Source: Nocardia sienata NBRC 100364 (GTDB lineage Bacteria > Actinomycetota > Actinomycetes > Mycobacteriales > Mycobacteriaceae). From it: 64,000 nt of DNA. The stretch's first letter is position 1, and each line of letters starts with the position of its first letter. Below are positions 44,285-52,863 of this stretch, one piece after another. Position numbers and translations under genes: made by a program. The stretch is taken from assembly GCF_001613205.1 (NCBI RefSeq), contig NZ_BDBX01000010.1, positions 62,001-126,000 of the forward strand. The letters are read 5' to 3'. Under the pieces are notes generated by a model, which had not been told where the DNA came from, made no database searches, and saw only the letters and a program-made list of their open reading frames with translations.

Positions 44285-45522
44285 ACCGTAACCCCTGTTT
44301 CCGAAGCGCCTGTGACGGCGTCGATCTCGTCGTCGGTGAGGCGCAGTACCGTGGCGAGTACTTCGCGTGTGTGTTCACCCAGGTCGGGGCCGATTGTACG
44401 GATCGGCAGCGAGGCCCCGCCGATCACTGGGACGATGCCGGGGAAGCCCACCGTGGCGGGTTCGTCCGCGCCCGTGTCCACCTCGAAGTGCTGGATCATG
44501 TTCCGGGCGGCGTACTGCTCGTCGGCGCAGATATCGGCCGCGGTGTAGATCGGACCGGACGGGACGCCGGCCGCGTCGAGAAGCCGTAGCGCCTCCGCGC
44601 GGGTGTGCCGGCTCGTCCAGTCGGCGATCGCGGCATCCAATTCGTCGCGGCGGGCCCAGCGCCCGGCGTTGTCGCTCAGCTCCGGGTCGGCGGCGAGGTC
44701 CGGGCGGCCGATGGTCTCCATATAGCGCCCGAAGATGGCGTCGCCGTTGCCCGCGACGATGATGCTGGTGCCGTCGCTGCACGGGTAGGCGTTACTGGGC
44801 GCGATGCCCTCCATCCGGCCGCCGACACGTTCGCGTCGCACGCCGTAGGCGAGATAGTCGGGGACCAGCGACTCCATCACCGACAGGATCGATTCGTTGA
44901 GCGCCACATCGATGATGCGTTCCGGCAACGGGATCGGGGTATCACTGCGGGCCCGCTGGAACAGGGCCATCACGGTGCCGAACGCGGCGTAGATACCGGC
45001 GATGGAATCGCCGATGGACACACCGGTACGCACCGGCGGCCGGTCCGGATCGCCGATGAGTTCGCGCAGCCCGCCTACCGCTTCGGCCACCGCCGCGAAA
45101 CCGGGGCGGGCGGCCTGCGGTCCGGTCTGCCCGTACGCGGAGATCCGGGTGATCACCACCTCCGGGTTGGCTTCCTGCAGTGCTTCGGGGCCGAGCCCCC
45201 ATTTCTCCAGCGTCCCCGGGCGGAAGTTCTCCAGCAGTACATCGCATTCGCGGACCAGGTCGAGGATCAGGGCGCGACCCGACTCGGTCCGCAGATCGAC
45301 CACAATGGATTTCTTGTTGCGGTTCACCGTGCGATACAGCATGGAGGTCTCGCCGCCGTAGAGCCGCCAGCGGCGCAGTTCGTCGCCGGTCACCGGGCGT
45401 TCGACCTTGATCACCTCGGCGCCGAAATCGGCGAGCATGCGGCCCGCGGTCGGGGCGGCGATGTAGTTGCCGAGTTCCAGGACCCGGATGCCGGCGAGCG
45501 GCCGGACGGCCTCGTTGCGCAT
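44281..45522 (-). CDS. Class III CoA-transferase (CaiB/BaiF family)
   Basis: A 413-residue protein. LAGIRVLELGNYIAAPTAGRMLADFGAEVIKVERP is the family N-terminus; the catalytic Asp should lie in the GVSIGDSIAGIYAA stretch. GGAAG precedes the ATG at 45522. Longer in-frame starts give a Gly/Arg-rich extension and were discarded. It would transfer CoA from a donor such as succinyl-CoA to an imported hydroxyacid. It lies 23 bases after the GntP gene and overlaps the lyase by four bases. Confidence 0.9.
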   Translation of the reverse strand: MRNEAVRPLAGIRVLELGNYIAAPTAGRMLADFGAEVIKVERPVTGDELRRWRLYGGETSMLYRTVNRNKKSIVVDLRTESGRALILDLVRECDVLLENFRPGTLEKWGLGPEALQEANPEVVITRISAYGQTGPQAARPGFAAVAEAVGGLRELIGDPDRPPVRTGVSIGDSIAGIYAAFGTVMALFQRARSDTPIPLPERIIDVALNESILSVMESLVPDYLAYGVRRERVGGRMEGIAPSNAYPCSDGTSIIVAGNGDAIFGRYMETIGRPDLAADPELSDNAGRWARRDELDAAIADWTSRHTRAEALRLLDAAGVPSGPIYTAADICADEQYAARNMIQHFEVDTGADEPATVGFPGIVPVIGGASLPIRTIGPDLGEHTREVLATVLRLTDDEIDAVTGASETGVTV

Positions 45523-45545
45523 ATCTTCCCTATCGTTTCCGACGT

Positions 45546-47024
45546 TCACAGGACCAGACTCAGCGGCATGATGAGCAGGATCGCCACCACCGAGGCGACG
45601 GACACCCCCACCGAGCACGTTTTCAGCGTGCCGCGGGTGGTCTGCCCCATCAGCGACTGCAGTAGCCAGAAGGTATTGCTCGTGACGTGTACGGCGAACA
45701 GCGATCCGGCGCCGGCGGCCAGGGCGATGAGCACCGGGTCGAGCCCGAGCGCCGGGGCCACCGGGGCCAGGATGCCTGCCGCGGTGATCGCCGACAGCGT
45801 CACCGAACCGACCGCGATGTGCAGGACCGCCGCGATCGCCCACACCATCAGCAGTGGTGCCGCGGTGCTCGCGGTGAAGTAGTCGCCGAGGATATCGCCG
45901 ACACCGGTGGCCGTGATGGTGGCGGCCAGCGACCCGCCGACCCCGGTCAAGATGAGAATCTGCCCGCTCTCCTGGAAGCCGGTGGTGATACAGCGCTGGA
46001 TCCGATCGATGCCGACGCTGCGGCGGCCCACGATGCTGGTGCCGACGAGTCCGATGAGCAGGGCGATGACCGGAGTGGCGAGGAATTCGATCACCGTATT
46101 GTGGATTTCGGCGACATCCAGGACGGCGCCGACGGCGATGAGTAGCAGGGCGGTGATCAGCGGTGCCATCAGCAGCGGAAGCGGGGTGTCGGGCCGGGGC
46201 CGCGCGGCCGCCGTCACGGCCACCCCGCCGGAACCGGCCGGCTCACCGGCGGCGCCGGATGCCCCGTCGCCGGCAATGGGCTGTTCGTCGCCGTTTCGGA
46301 GTTCGGTGCCGGCGGCGCCGGGCTGCCCGTCGCCGGAGCGGACTTGCCCGTCACCGGCAGGCCGGTCGGCATCGGAGTAGGGCTGCTCGTCGCGTTCGGA
46401 GTCCCACCAGCCGCGGTCGAACAGGAAGCTCATGACGGCGACCGCGATGGTGACCGTGGGGATCACGAGCAACAGGCCGAACAGCAGCATCTTGCCGAGC
46501 GGCACACCGAGTAGTCCGGCCAGGGCCAGCGCGCCGACGCCGGGCACCATGAGCACGATGCCGCATTCGCCGCCGATCGCCAGCGCCGTGGCCATCCGGG
46601 CAGTGCCCTTCTTGTCCATCTTGGCGGCGGCGGTACGCGCCAGCGGTGCCGAGATGACCAGCAGTACATCGAGGTAGATCGACTGCAGCGCGGTGGCGAT
46701 GGTGAGCGAGAGCGCGTATGGTGTCCGGTTGACACCGAAGACCCGGATCAAGGCGCGCACGAGGCGTTCGATGGCCCCGGTCTCCTGCAGCATCGCGCCG
46801 GTGAGTACGCCGAAGGCGATCAGCAACCCGACCTCGGCCATGATGTCGCCGAAACCGGTGGCGATCGTTTCGACCGTCTTCTCGGTACCCAGACCCGCGG
46901 TGAGTCCGAGGTAGGCCGACCCGAGGACCAGTGCTACGGCCGGGTTGATTCTGAATCGGATGATCAGCACGACCACCGCGAGGACCGCGGCACCTGTGTT
47001 GATCATCGTTGCAAGGTCTGACAT
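45546..47024 (-). CDS. GntP family permease with a hydrophilic loop insertion
   Basis: A 492-residue transporter of the gluconate:proton symporter family. It has about 12 helices; motifs include LQSIYLDVLLVISAP, GGECGIVLMVPGVGALALAG and HIAVGSVTLSAITAAGILAP. Residues about 208-280 form a charged, Gly-rich loop with repeated GDGQ/GDEQ units, which is not usual in the family. The ATG at 47024 has GGGA seven bases upstream; one two codons earlier is too close. It likely imports a hydroxyacid, given the genes that follow. First gene of the operon. Confidence 0.88.
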   Translation of the reverse strand: MSDLATMINTGAAVLAVVVLIIRFRINPAVALVLGSAYLGLTAGLGTEKTVETIATGFGDIMAEVGLLIAFGVLTGAMLQETGAIERLVRALIRVFGVNRTPYALSLTIATALQSIYLDVLLVISAPLARTAAAKMDKKGTARMATALAIGGECGIVLMVPGVGALALAGLLGVPLGKMLLFGLLLVIPTVTIAVAVMSFLFDRGWWDSERDEQPYSDADRPAGDGQVRSGDGQPGAAGTELRNGDEQPIAGDGASGAAGEPAGSGGVAVTAAARPRPDTPLPLLMAPLITALLLIAVGAVLDVAEIHNTVIEFLATPVIALLIGLVGTSIVGRRSVGIDRIQRCITTGFQESGQILILTGVGGSLAATITATGVGDILGDYFTASTAAPLLMVWAIAAVLHIAVGSVTLSAITAAGILAPVAPALGLDPVLIALAAGAGSLFAVHVTSNTFWLLQSLMGQTTRGTLKTCSVGVSVASVVAILLIMPLSLVL

Positions 47025-47063
47025 GTGCATATCCCATCGAGTTCGCACCGGGCCGGACGTTTG

Positions 47064-47086
47064 CTCCCGTGCTGGCGGCACGGGAG
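47064..47086 (-). promoter_or_regulatory. Leader hairpin of the GntP operon
   Basis: CTCCCGTGC (47064-47072) and GCACGGGAG (47078-47086) form a perfect 9-bp stem with a 5-base loop, between the promoter and the permease start. It could be a stability or attenuation element. Confidence 0.45.
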
Positions 47087-47118
47087 GCCTCTCGTGACGC
47101 AGGCCACAGCGGATTCAC

Positions 47119-47148
47119 ATTATGAGCACAGACTCACGATATAGGCAA
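47119..47148 (-). promoter_or_regulatory. Promoter of the GntP operon with an internal inverted repeat
   Basis: On the minus strand TTGCCT (47143-47148) and CATAAT (47119-47124) are 18 bases apart, a good sigma70-type promoter about 95 bases before the permease ATG. TGAG-N6-CTCA (47123-47136) is an inverted repeat lying in the spacer, where a bound repressor such as the IclR protein would block polymerase. The remaining gap up to the VOC gene (47149-47351) shows no gene. Confidence 0.6.
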
Positions 47149-47351
47149 CCATCGCGCCGCGGCGGCCGCGTGCGCTGCGCGGTTGTTGCCCGTCCGCCGC
47201 CCGCTGGATACGGTGGGCGCACCACGGACCGCGGCGCGCGAACCGCCGCGAGCCGTGCGGTGTCTGTCCCATCCGGGTCTGTTCCATCGGCCATCTCGGC
47301 CTGCTATCGCTCGACTCGCGCGAACCCGAAACCGAACACGGAGGACACGCA

Positions 47352-48149
47352 ATGCCGATACGTGAAACTCCCTGGCCGGCCGGCACCCCGTGCTGGACCG
47401 ATTGCCAGGTCGACGATACGAACCGCGCCCGTGAGTTCTACCGCGACCTGTTCGGCTGGGAGATCGCCGAAAGCGCGCCGGAGGCCGGTGGCTACCTGAT
47501 GGCGCTGCGCAACGGTCGCCCGGTCGCCGGAATCGGCCCCAAACCACCCGGGCAACCGATGCCCTCGGCATGGACCACCTATATCGCCACCGACAATGCC
47601 GACGACACCTCCGCCGCGATCGTGGCGGCCGGCGGCACGGTGGTCATGGCACCGTTCGATGTGCTGGATGTAGGGCGGATGCTGGTGGCCACCGATCCCA
47701 CCGGGGCGGCGTTCGGGGTGTGGCAGGCGAAGCAGCATTTCGGCGCGGCGGTCTACAACGAGCCGGGAGCCTACTGCTGGAACGAACTGCACACCGACGG
47801 CTATCGGCGCGTGCAGGAGTTCTACACCCAGGTGTTCGGCTGGACGTTCACCGAGATCGGTGACGGGGTGAACGTCGACTACGCGACCTTCGCGCTCACG
47901 CCCGACGGGGAACCGGTGGGCGGACTGAACGACTCCACCAAGAATCCGGGCGCCGGGCCCTCGTACTGGTTGAGCTGGTTCCAGGTCGAGGACACCGACG
48001 CCGTCCTCGCGTCGGCGACCGGTCTGGGCGCGACCTTGCTGATGGGCCCCGACGACAGTCCCTTCGGCCGGATGGGTGTACTCACCGCGCCGCAGGGGGA
48101 GACCTTCGGTGTGATCGATACCGCGCAGGCCGCCGAGATGCCGTCCTGA
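47352..48149 (+). CDS. Double-VOC protein similar to mycobacterial CFP30B
   Basis: A 265-residue protein with two vicinal-oxygen-chelate (glyoxalase-fold) domains, residues about 8-125 and 138-258. Typical stretches are GTPCWTDCQVDDTNRAREFYRDLFGW and the second half PGAYCWNELHTDGYRRVQEFYTQVFGW. The order and spacing match CFP30B (Rv0577) of M. tuberculosis as I remember it. GGAGG precedes the ATG at good spacing. The family is secreted without a signal in mycobacteria; its reaction is not established. Confidence 0.88.
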   Translation: MPIRETPWPAGTPCWTDCQVDDTNRAREFYRDLFGWEIAESAPEAGGYLMALRNGRPVAGIGPKPPGQPMPSAWTTYIATDNADDTSAAIVAAGGTVVMAPFDVLDVGRMLVATDPTGAAFGVWQAKQHFGAAVYNEPGAYCWNELHTDGYRRVQEFYTQVFGWTFTEIGDGVNVDYATFALTPDGEPVGGLNDSTKNPGAGPSYWLSWFQVEDTDAVLASATGLGATLLMGPDDSPFGRMGVLTAPQGETFGVIDTAQAAEMPS

Positions 48150-48220
48150 CCGCGGCGCCCGCCGCCCACGGCGGGCCGGCCCGACGGGTTGCCGGAGCGG
48201 CCGGCCCGCGGATATGCAGC

Positions 48221-48252
48221 GAACCGGCCGCCCTCTTCCGGGCGGCCGGTTC
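48221..48252. terminator. Strong terminator hairpin (first of two)
   Basis: GAACCGGCCGCCC (48221-48233) and its exact complement (48240-48252) enclose the 6-base loop TCTTCC. It follows the VOC gene stop by about 70 bases. Confidence 0.8.
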
Positions 48253-48279
48253 GGTCGTCGTACGGGTCGGGCGCGTCGG

Positions 48280-48317
48280 CGGCACCGCGCGACCGGGATC
48301 GGCGTCGCGCGGTGCCG
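48280..48317. terminator. Strong terminator hairpin (second of two)
   Basis: CGGCACCGCGCGAC (48280-48293) pairs perfectly with 48304-48317 around a 10-base loop, just after the stop of the minus-strand gene at 48328. With the hairpin at 48221 it insulates the convergent genes. Confidence 0.8.
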
Positions 48318-48327
48318 GCGGATACGG

Positions 48328-48519
48328 TCAGGTGTTGCCGCGGTCGCGGCGTTCGGTTCGATCCACGCGCTCGTTGGCCAGGTTGTCGTCGTCGGCCGGC
48401 GGTTCCGGGTCGTGCCATTCCTCGGCCCGGCTCGACCGGTTACCGCGCAGGGTGCCCTGCAGTTCGTGGGCCAGCTCGTCGTCGCGGGCCGGGCCGTGCT
48501 TACTACTTCCTCGTTCCAT
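48328..48519 (-). CDS. Small charged hypothetical protein, 63 residues
   Basis: ATG at 48519 after AGGAGG. The protein is hydrophilic and rich in Arg, Asp and Glu (MERGSSKHGPARDDELAHEL, then RAEEWHDPEPPADDD). I recall similar short actinobacterial proteins beginning with a GSSKH-like stretch, but none with a function. It is probably disordered. The baeRF2-like gene lies 29 bases upstream on the same strand, so the two may share a transcript. Confidence 0.7.
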   Translation of the reverse strand: MERGSSKHGPARDDELAHELQGTLRGNRSSRAEEWHDPEPPADDDNLANERVDRTERRDRGNT

Positions 48520-48548
48520 ATCGTCCTCCTGCGTCGTTTGCGAGTGGG

Positions 48549-49631
48549 TCAGGCGTAGCGCAGCAGCGCCCCCACTCCCTCCTGCGGTGCGGTCTCCGCG
48601 CCGATCGGGGTCACAGTGCCGCCGCGGACCAGCGCCGCCACCGGCAGCGCCTCGTCGGCGCGGCAGGTGGCGTCGGTACCTGTGCCCGGTGCGCCGAGCG
48701 CGGCCGGGTCGCGTAGCGATCCGGGGTCCATGCGTACGGTGCGATCGCCCAGTGCGTCGGCGTTGATCAGCACGTTCTCCGCGTTGGCGGCCAGCAGGGC
48801 GCAGACCGTTTCGGACAAACCCGTCACGGCCAGGCCTTCGTCGCGGCCGTGGGCCTTGTCGAAGCGCGCCGTGATCTCCGCGCGTTGCCGGTCGGCCTGT
48901 TCGGCGACGAGTTCGCGGACCGCGTCGTCGAGTGCGTGGTCATCGGAGCCCTCGGCGCGGCTGCCGGTCTCGACCTCCACCACCCGCGCACCGGTGGAAC
49001 CCAGCGCCTTGTGGACAGCGGAGCGGGTGTCGGCCTCACCCGCCAACACCACCACCTGCGCGTGGACGCGCTGGGCCACACGGGTGAGTTCCTCGGCGAC
49101 CTCGCCGGCGTTGCGCCGTGCCGTCTCCTCCACCCGCCGCTGCATCGAGCGATGCGACCAGCCGCCACCGTGGCGCACCTTGTGCAGCGGATGCCCGCTG
49201 CCCTCGACGGATTCCTCGACCACCTCGCCGTGCTCGTCGACGCCGTACATATCCGAGCCGACCCGGTCCACGACCGCCACCGCATGCGGAACCTCGCCGG
49301 CCTCGTGTTCGATGAGCGGCAGCAGGTACGGCAGTGGTGACACCCGGACGATCTCCGGCTGCGGACGCCCAGGTAGCCGCCGGTCGATGAGCACCGACTC
49401 GGCGTCGGCGACGAGGAACCGGCCGGCCCCGCCCGGCTCGGGCGGGCCTCCGGTGATCGCGGCGCCGAGCACCGTGATCATCTGCTCCGAAGCGCCCGCG
49501 GTGGCCAGCCGCTCGGCGAGCGCCCGCCAGCGCAGAGCGCGTTGCCGTTCGGCGTCCTCGGTGTCGTGTTCGGCGTCGATGTACAGCGAGGCGAACGGTC
49601 CGGGTCGTTGCGCTACTTCTCTGATACTCAT
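48549..49631 (-). CDS. baeRF2/Vms1-like protein (Rv2629 type)
   Basis: A 360-residue cytosolic protein. PGPFASLYIDAEHDTEDAERQRALRWRALAERL at the start and HGGGWSHRSMQRRVEETARRNAGEVAEEL in the middle match the bacterial eRF1-like domain family 2, related to Vms1/Ankzf1 peptidyl-tRNA hydrolases; M. tuberculosis Rv2629 is the member I recall. The later stretch AQVVVLAGEADTRSAVHKAL is the eRF1 middle domain-like part. A role in rescuing stalled ribosomes is inferred from the family. The ATG at 49631 was chosen over a longer frame. Confidence 0.8.
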   Translation of the reverse strand: MSIREVAQRPGPFASLYIDAEHDTEDAERQRALRWRALAERLATAGASEQMITVLGAAITGGPPEPGGAGRFLVADAESVLIDRRLPGRPQPEIVRVSPLPYLLPLIEHEAGEVPHAVAVVDRVGSDMYGVDEHGEVVEESVEGSGHPLHKVRHGGGWSHRSMQRRVEETARRNAGEVAEELTRVAQRVHAQVVVLAGEADTRSAVHKALGSTGARVVEVETGSRAEGSDDHALDDAVRELVAEQADRQRAEITARFDKAHGRDEGLAVTGLSETVCALLAANAENVLINADALGDRTVRMDPGSLRDPAALGAPGTGTDATCRADEALPVAALVRGGTVTPIGAETAPQEGVGALLRYA

Positions 49632-49738
49632 GCCATTCACGGCGGGCGCGTACCCGGCCACAGCGGTTCGAATCCGGGGTCGGCGAAATCACCGCGACCG
49701 GTCGCAGCGGCGGCCGGGCCGCCGGTTCCCGGCGGCGG

Positions 49739-50713
49739 TCAGGCCGGCTGCGGACTCAGTTTGCGCAGCGGTTCGTCCAGCTCCGCCCGGTAGAAATCGA
49801 TGAACCCGTCCGGATCCGGCCCCGCGTTCTGCATCACCAGATGATCGAACCCGGCGTCCACGAAGGGCTGCGCGACATCGAGGTAGCGCTGCGGGTCCGG
49901 CCCACAGGCGAATTTCTCCAGAATGTCCTCCTCGCGGACCGTGGCCGAGGCCGCCTCGAAATTCACCGGATTCGGCAGTTCGCTCATCACCTTCCAGCCG
50001 GTGAGTGCCCAGCGCGAGGTATCCAGGGCGGCCCGGGCCGCGGTGTGCTCGTCCGGGGCCCACGCCATCGGCACTTCGGCGTAGCGGGGGCCGGTGCCGC
50101 CCGCCGCCTCGTAGGCCGAAACCAGGTGCGGCTTCGGTTCGGTGGCGAAGAGTCCGTCACCCAGTTCGCCGGCGATCTCGGCGGCGTGGCTGCCACCGGC
50201 GGCCACCGCGATCACCGGCAACTCGTCGGGCAGATCGAACACGCGGGCATCGGATAGTTTCAAGAACTTGCCGTCGTAGGAGCGGTATCCGCCCTCCTAC
50301 AGCGACCGGATGATCTCCAGCGCCTCCCGCAGCAATTGGTGGCGGCCGGCGACATCGACCGGGAACCCCTCACCCACGATGTGTTCGTTGAGACGTTCCC
50401 CGGCGCCGAGACCCAGGGTGAACCGGTTCTCGGACAGGATCGCGAGCGTGGCGGCCGCCTGCGCGATGATCGCGGGGTGGTACCGCACGGTCGGACAGGT
50501 GACCCCGGTGGCGAGACCGATCCGCTCGGTCTCGGCGGCGATGGCGCCGAGGACGGTCCAGGCGAAGGGGGAGTGGCCCTGGTTGTCCAGCCACGGGTGG
50601 TAATGGTCGCTGATCTCGACGAAATCGAATCCCGCGGCTTCGGCGCGGACGGTCTGCCGGACCAGTTCGGCCGGGCCGAAGCCCTCGGCGGCGAGTTTGT
50701 AACCGATCTGCAT
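49739..50713 (-). pseudogene. LLM-class F420-dependent oxidoreductase interrupted by an in-frame TAG
   Basis: Starting at 50713 the frame reads MQIGYKLAAEGFGPAELV and shows the LLM/FGD features FVEISDHYHPWLD and LSENRFTLGLGAGERLNEH. It stops at TAG (50297-50299) after EALEIIRSL, codon 139. The same frame continues EGGYRSYDGKFLKLSDARVF and later AVAAGGSHAAEIAGELGDG to a natural end at 49739. Relatives have Trp at this place (IIRxLWxGG), so TGG changed to TAG would explain it. Full length would be 324 residues. It is a recent nonsense mutation or a sequencing error; the downstream half shows no other damage. Confidence 0.85.
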
Positions 50714-50840
50714 GGTTCCTCCGAACGCTGTAGTCGTCGATGCCCTCCGCGAGTTCGGTCTCGCGGCGGGGATGGCGTCGGACTCGGGCGCGATACCCGG
50801 TGGGCCGTTCGGGAAACGGAACGGTCGGCGCGGCGCGCGG

Positions 50841-51620
50841 TCAGGCGGAGGGAGCAGGGAGAACGCCGGCGGGCGTGCGTGTCACGGTGGCGCCGGCCCG
50901 GGTGGCGATCGCCGCGAACGCGACGGCGTCCCGGACGGCCGCGCCACCGGGGTCGTTGTTGAAATAGACGAAGACATCCTCGGCGTCGGACCACGTCCCG
51001 GTGAGGCGCTCGGCCCAGGTACGCAGGGCGCGCGCCCCGTAACGGGGCGCGGGAGTCGCGCGGCCCCGATGCAATCGCAGGTATCCCCAGTCGGTGGTCC
51101 GCCAGCGCGGCGTCACCGGGCGCGAACCGGCGTCGGCCCAGCAGAGCGCGGCGCCGTTGTCCTCGAGCACGCCGTGGATACGCGGCGACCACCACGATTC
51201 GTGCCGGGGCTCCACCGCGACGCGGATATCGCGGGGGAAACAGCGCAGGCAGGTGTCGAGCAGGCCCGGGTCGGCGCGCAGCGTCCCGGGCAATTGCAGT
51301 AGCACCGGCCCGAGCCGCGGTCCCAGGCCGCCCGCGTGGCGCAGCAGTCGGGCGACCGGTTCCTCGGGGTCGCGCAGGCGTTTCATATGGGTCAGGAAAC
51401 GGCTGGCCTTGACCGCCACGATGAAATCGGCGGGTGTCCGTTCGCGCCACGCCTCGAAGGTCTCCCGGGTGGGCAGCCGGTAGAAGGCGTTGTTGTTCTC
51501 GACGGTCGCGAAACCCGCGGCATAGTGCTCCAGCCACAGCCGCTGCGGACACCGGTCCGGGTAGAGGACCCCGCGCCAATCGCGGTACTGCCAGCCGGAG
51601 GTGCCGATGCGCAGCGTCAT
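50841..51620 (-). CDS. DUF72 family protein
   Basis: A 259-residue TIM-barrel-like protein with RIGTSGWQYRDWRGVLYP, TVENNNAFYRLPTRETFEAW and FIVAVKASRFLTHMKRL at the start, and DVFVYFNNDPGGAAVRDA near the end, the signatures of DUF72. Function is unknown. The ATG at 51620 fits the family N-terminus. It lies upstream of the interrupted LLM gene on the same strand, separated by 127 bases. Confidence 0.88.
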   Translation of the reverse strand: MTLRIGTSGWQYRDWRGVLYPDRCPQRLWLEHYAAGFATVENNNAFYRLPTRETFEAWRERTPADFIVAVKASRFLTHMKRLRDPEEPVARLLRHAGGLGPRLGPVLLQLPGTLRADPGLLDTCLRCFPRDIRVAVEPRHESWWSPRIHGVLEDNGAALCWADAGSRPVTPRWRTTDWGYLRLHRGRATPAPRYGARALRTWAERLTGTWSDAEDVFVYFNNDPGGAAVRDAVAFAAIATRAGATVTRTPAGVLPAPSA

Positions 51621-51914
51621 CGCCGAGTCACCGGCCCGGTGCGGCGTGGTCCCATGGCTTTCGTCGGGTGGCCCCGCCCGGGGCCGGGCACTGCCGCGGC
51701 CCACGACCCACCCGGACCCGATGCCTGCGTGGTTTCATGAACGGCGGCTACCCCGAAGGTCTGCGCTCATGCTCTCGACGGTACCGACAGGGCGCGCGAC
51801 GGCCCGGATCACGCCCGTGGCCCGGCCGCCACGCGCGCCCGTGGCCGGCGTGTTCCTTTTCCTCATCGGTCGATTCGAGAGCCCATGCCACGTTCAGGGA
51901 TTCGCTGCCCGCCG

Positions 51915-52790
51915 TCACCGCGCGGGCCGCCGCAGCCAGTGCCGCAGCGCCGCGGTGACCTCCTCCGGTCGCTGTTCCATCAGGAAATGATCGGCGTCGA
52001 TACGCACCAGTTCGGCGTTCGGGATGTAGCGCGCGAGTTCCTCCGCGGTGGTCATCGGGATCGCCGGATCGCGGGTGCCCCAGACGATGGTGGTGGGACA
52101 GTCGATTTCGGAGAGGCGCGCACGCAGTTCCGGACGGACCCGGACCTGGTATCCGGCCCAGAAATGCGCGTACCAGCGGCGTCCCTCGGGGGTGCGCAGC
52201 ATGCCGAGGTACTGCTCGAGCCGCTCGGGCGAGAAGGTGCCGTTGCGTACATACCGGTGCAGGCCCCAGCGGTGCACGGCATGGATGGGGGGTGACGCGA
52301 GCACACGCCGGCCGGGCCCGCGGCGGGCGGCGGTGGTGAACGCGCCGAACAGCAGCGCGTAGCGCGCGACGAAGGTCGCGTGTGCCCGCGAGTTGAGGAT
52401 CGCCAGCCGCCGGACCCGGCCCGGATGGCGCTGGACCAGGCCCAGCCCCAGGAAGCCGCCGTAGTCGTGACACGCCAGGTCGACGCGGTCCAGTTCGAGT
52501 GCGTCCAGCAGCCGCGCCAGCCGGTCGACCTCGCTGTCGTAATCGCAGGGCAACGCCGTATCGCGCGCGGAATCACCCCAGCCGAGCCAATCCGGCGCGA
52601 TCACCCGCCGGCTCTCGGACAGCGGCCCGATCTGCTCTCGCCAAGCACGATGGGACTGCGGCCACCCGTGCAGCAGCACCAGCGGATCGCCGGAACCCGC
52701 TGCGGCGTAACGCAGCCGGGCGCCGTCCAGAGTGGTCTCGTACGGCGCCGGCACCGGATGCACGGAGGGGTCGATCCGTTCGGTCGTCAT
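51915..52790 (-). CDS. Alpha/beta hydrolase (epoxide hydrolase/haloalkane dehalogenase-like)
   Basis: A 291-residue hydrolase. LVLLHGWPQSHRAWREQIGPL (HGWPQS oxyanion turn), the nucleophile Asp in LACHDYGGFLGLG, an acid in WGTRDPAIP and the His in IDADHFLMEQRPEEV form the catalytic set. An Asp nucleophile (HDYGG) points to the epoxide hydrolase/dehalogenase group rather than to a serine esterase. AGGAG precedes the ATG. It is divergent from the AraC regulator gene, with 73 bases between. Confidence 0.88.
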   Translation of the reverse strand: MTTERIDPSVHPVPAPYETTLDGARLRYAAAGSGDPLVLLHGWPQSHRAWREQIGPLSESRRVIAPDWLGWGDSARDTALPCDYDSEVDRLARLLDALELDRVDLACHDYGGFLGLGLVQRHPGRVRRLAILNSRAHATFVARYALLFGAFTTAARRGPGRRVLASPPIHAVHRWGLHRYVRNGTFSPERLEQYLGMLRTPEGRRWYAHFWAGYQVRVRPELRARLSEIDCPTTIVWGTRDPAIPMTTAEELARYIPNAELVRIDADHFLMEQRPEEVTAALRHWLRRPAR

Positions 52791-52863
52791 GGGCTGTCTC
52801 CTGGGGTTCGGTGGTGGTTTGGTCCGGCGAACCGGTTGGGCACACGCCGGTATCGTCGCCCGT

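Noticed and set aside
49661..49695. GGTTCGAATCC, resembling a tRNA T-loop
   Set aside because: The arms do not pair (AGCGG against CCGGG), and no anticodon arm or acceptor stem can be built around it.
50260..51579. Long minus-strand frame of 439 codons spanning DUF72 and the LLM gene
   Set aside because: It is an out-of-frame shadow; the DUF72 and LLM proteins in other frames have clear family motifs.
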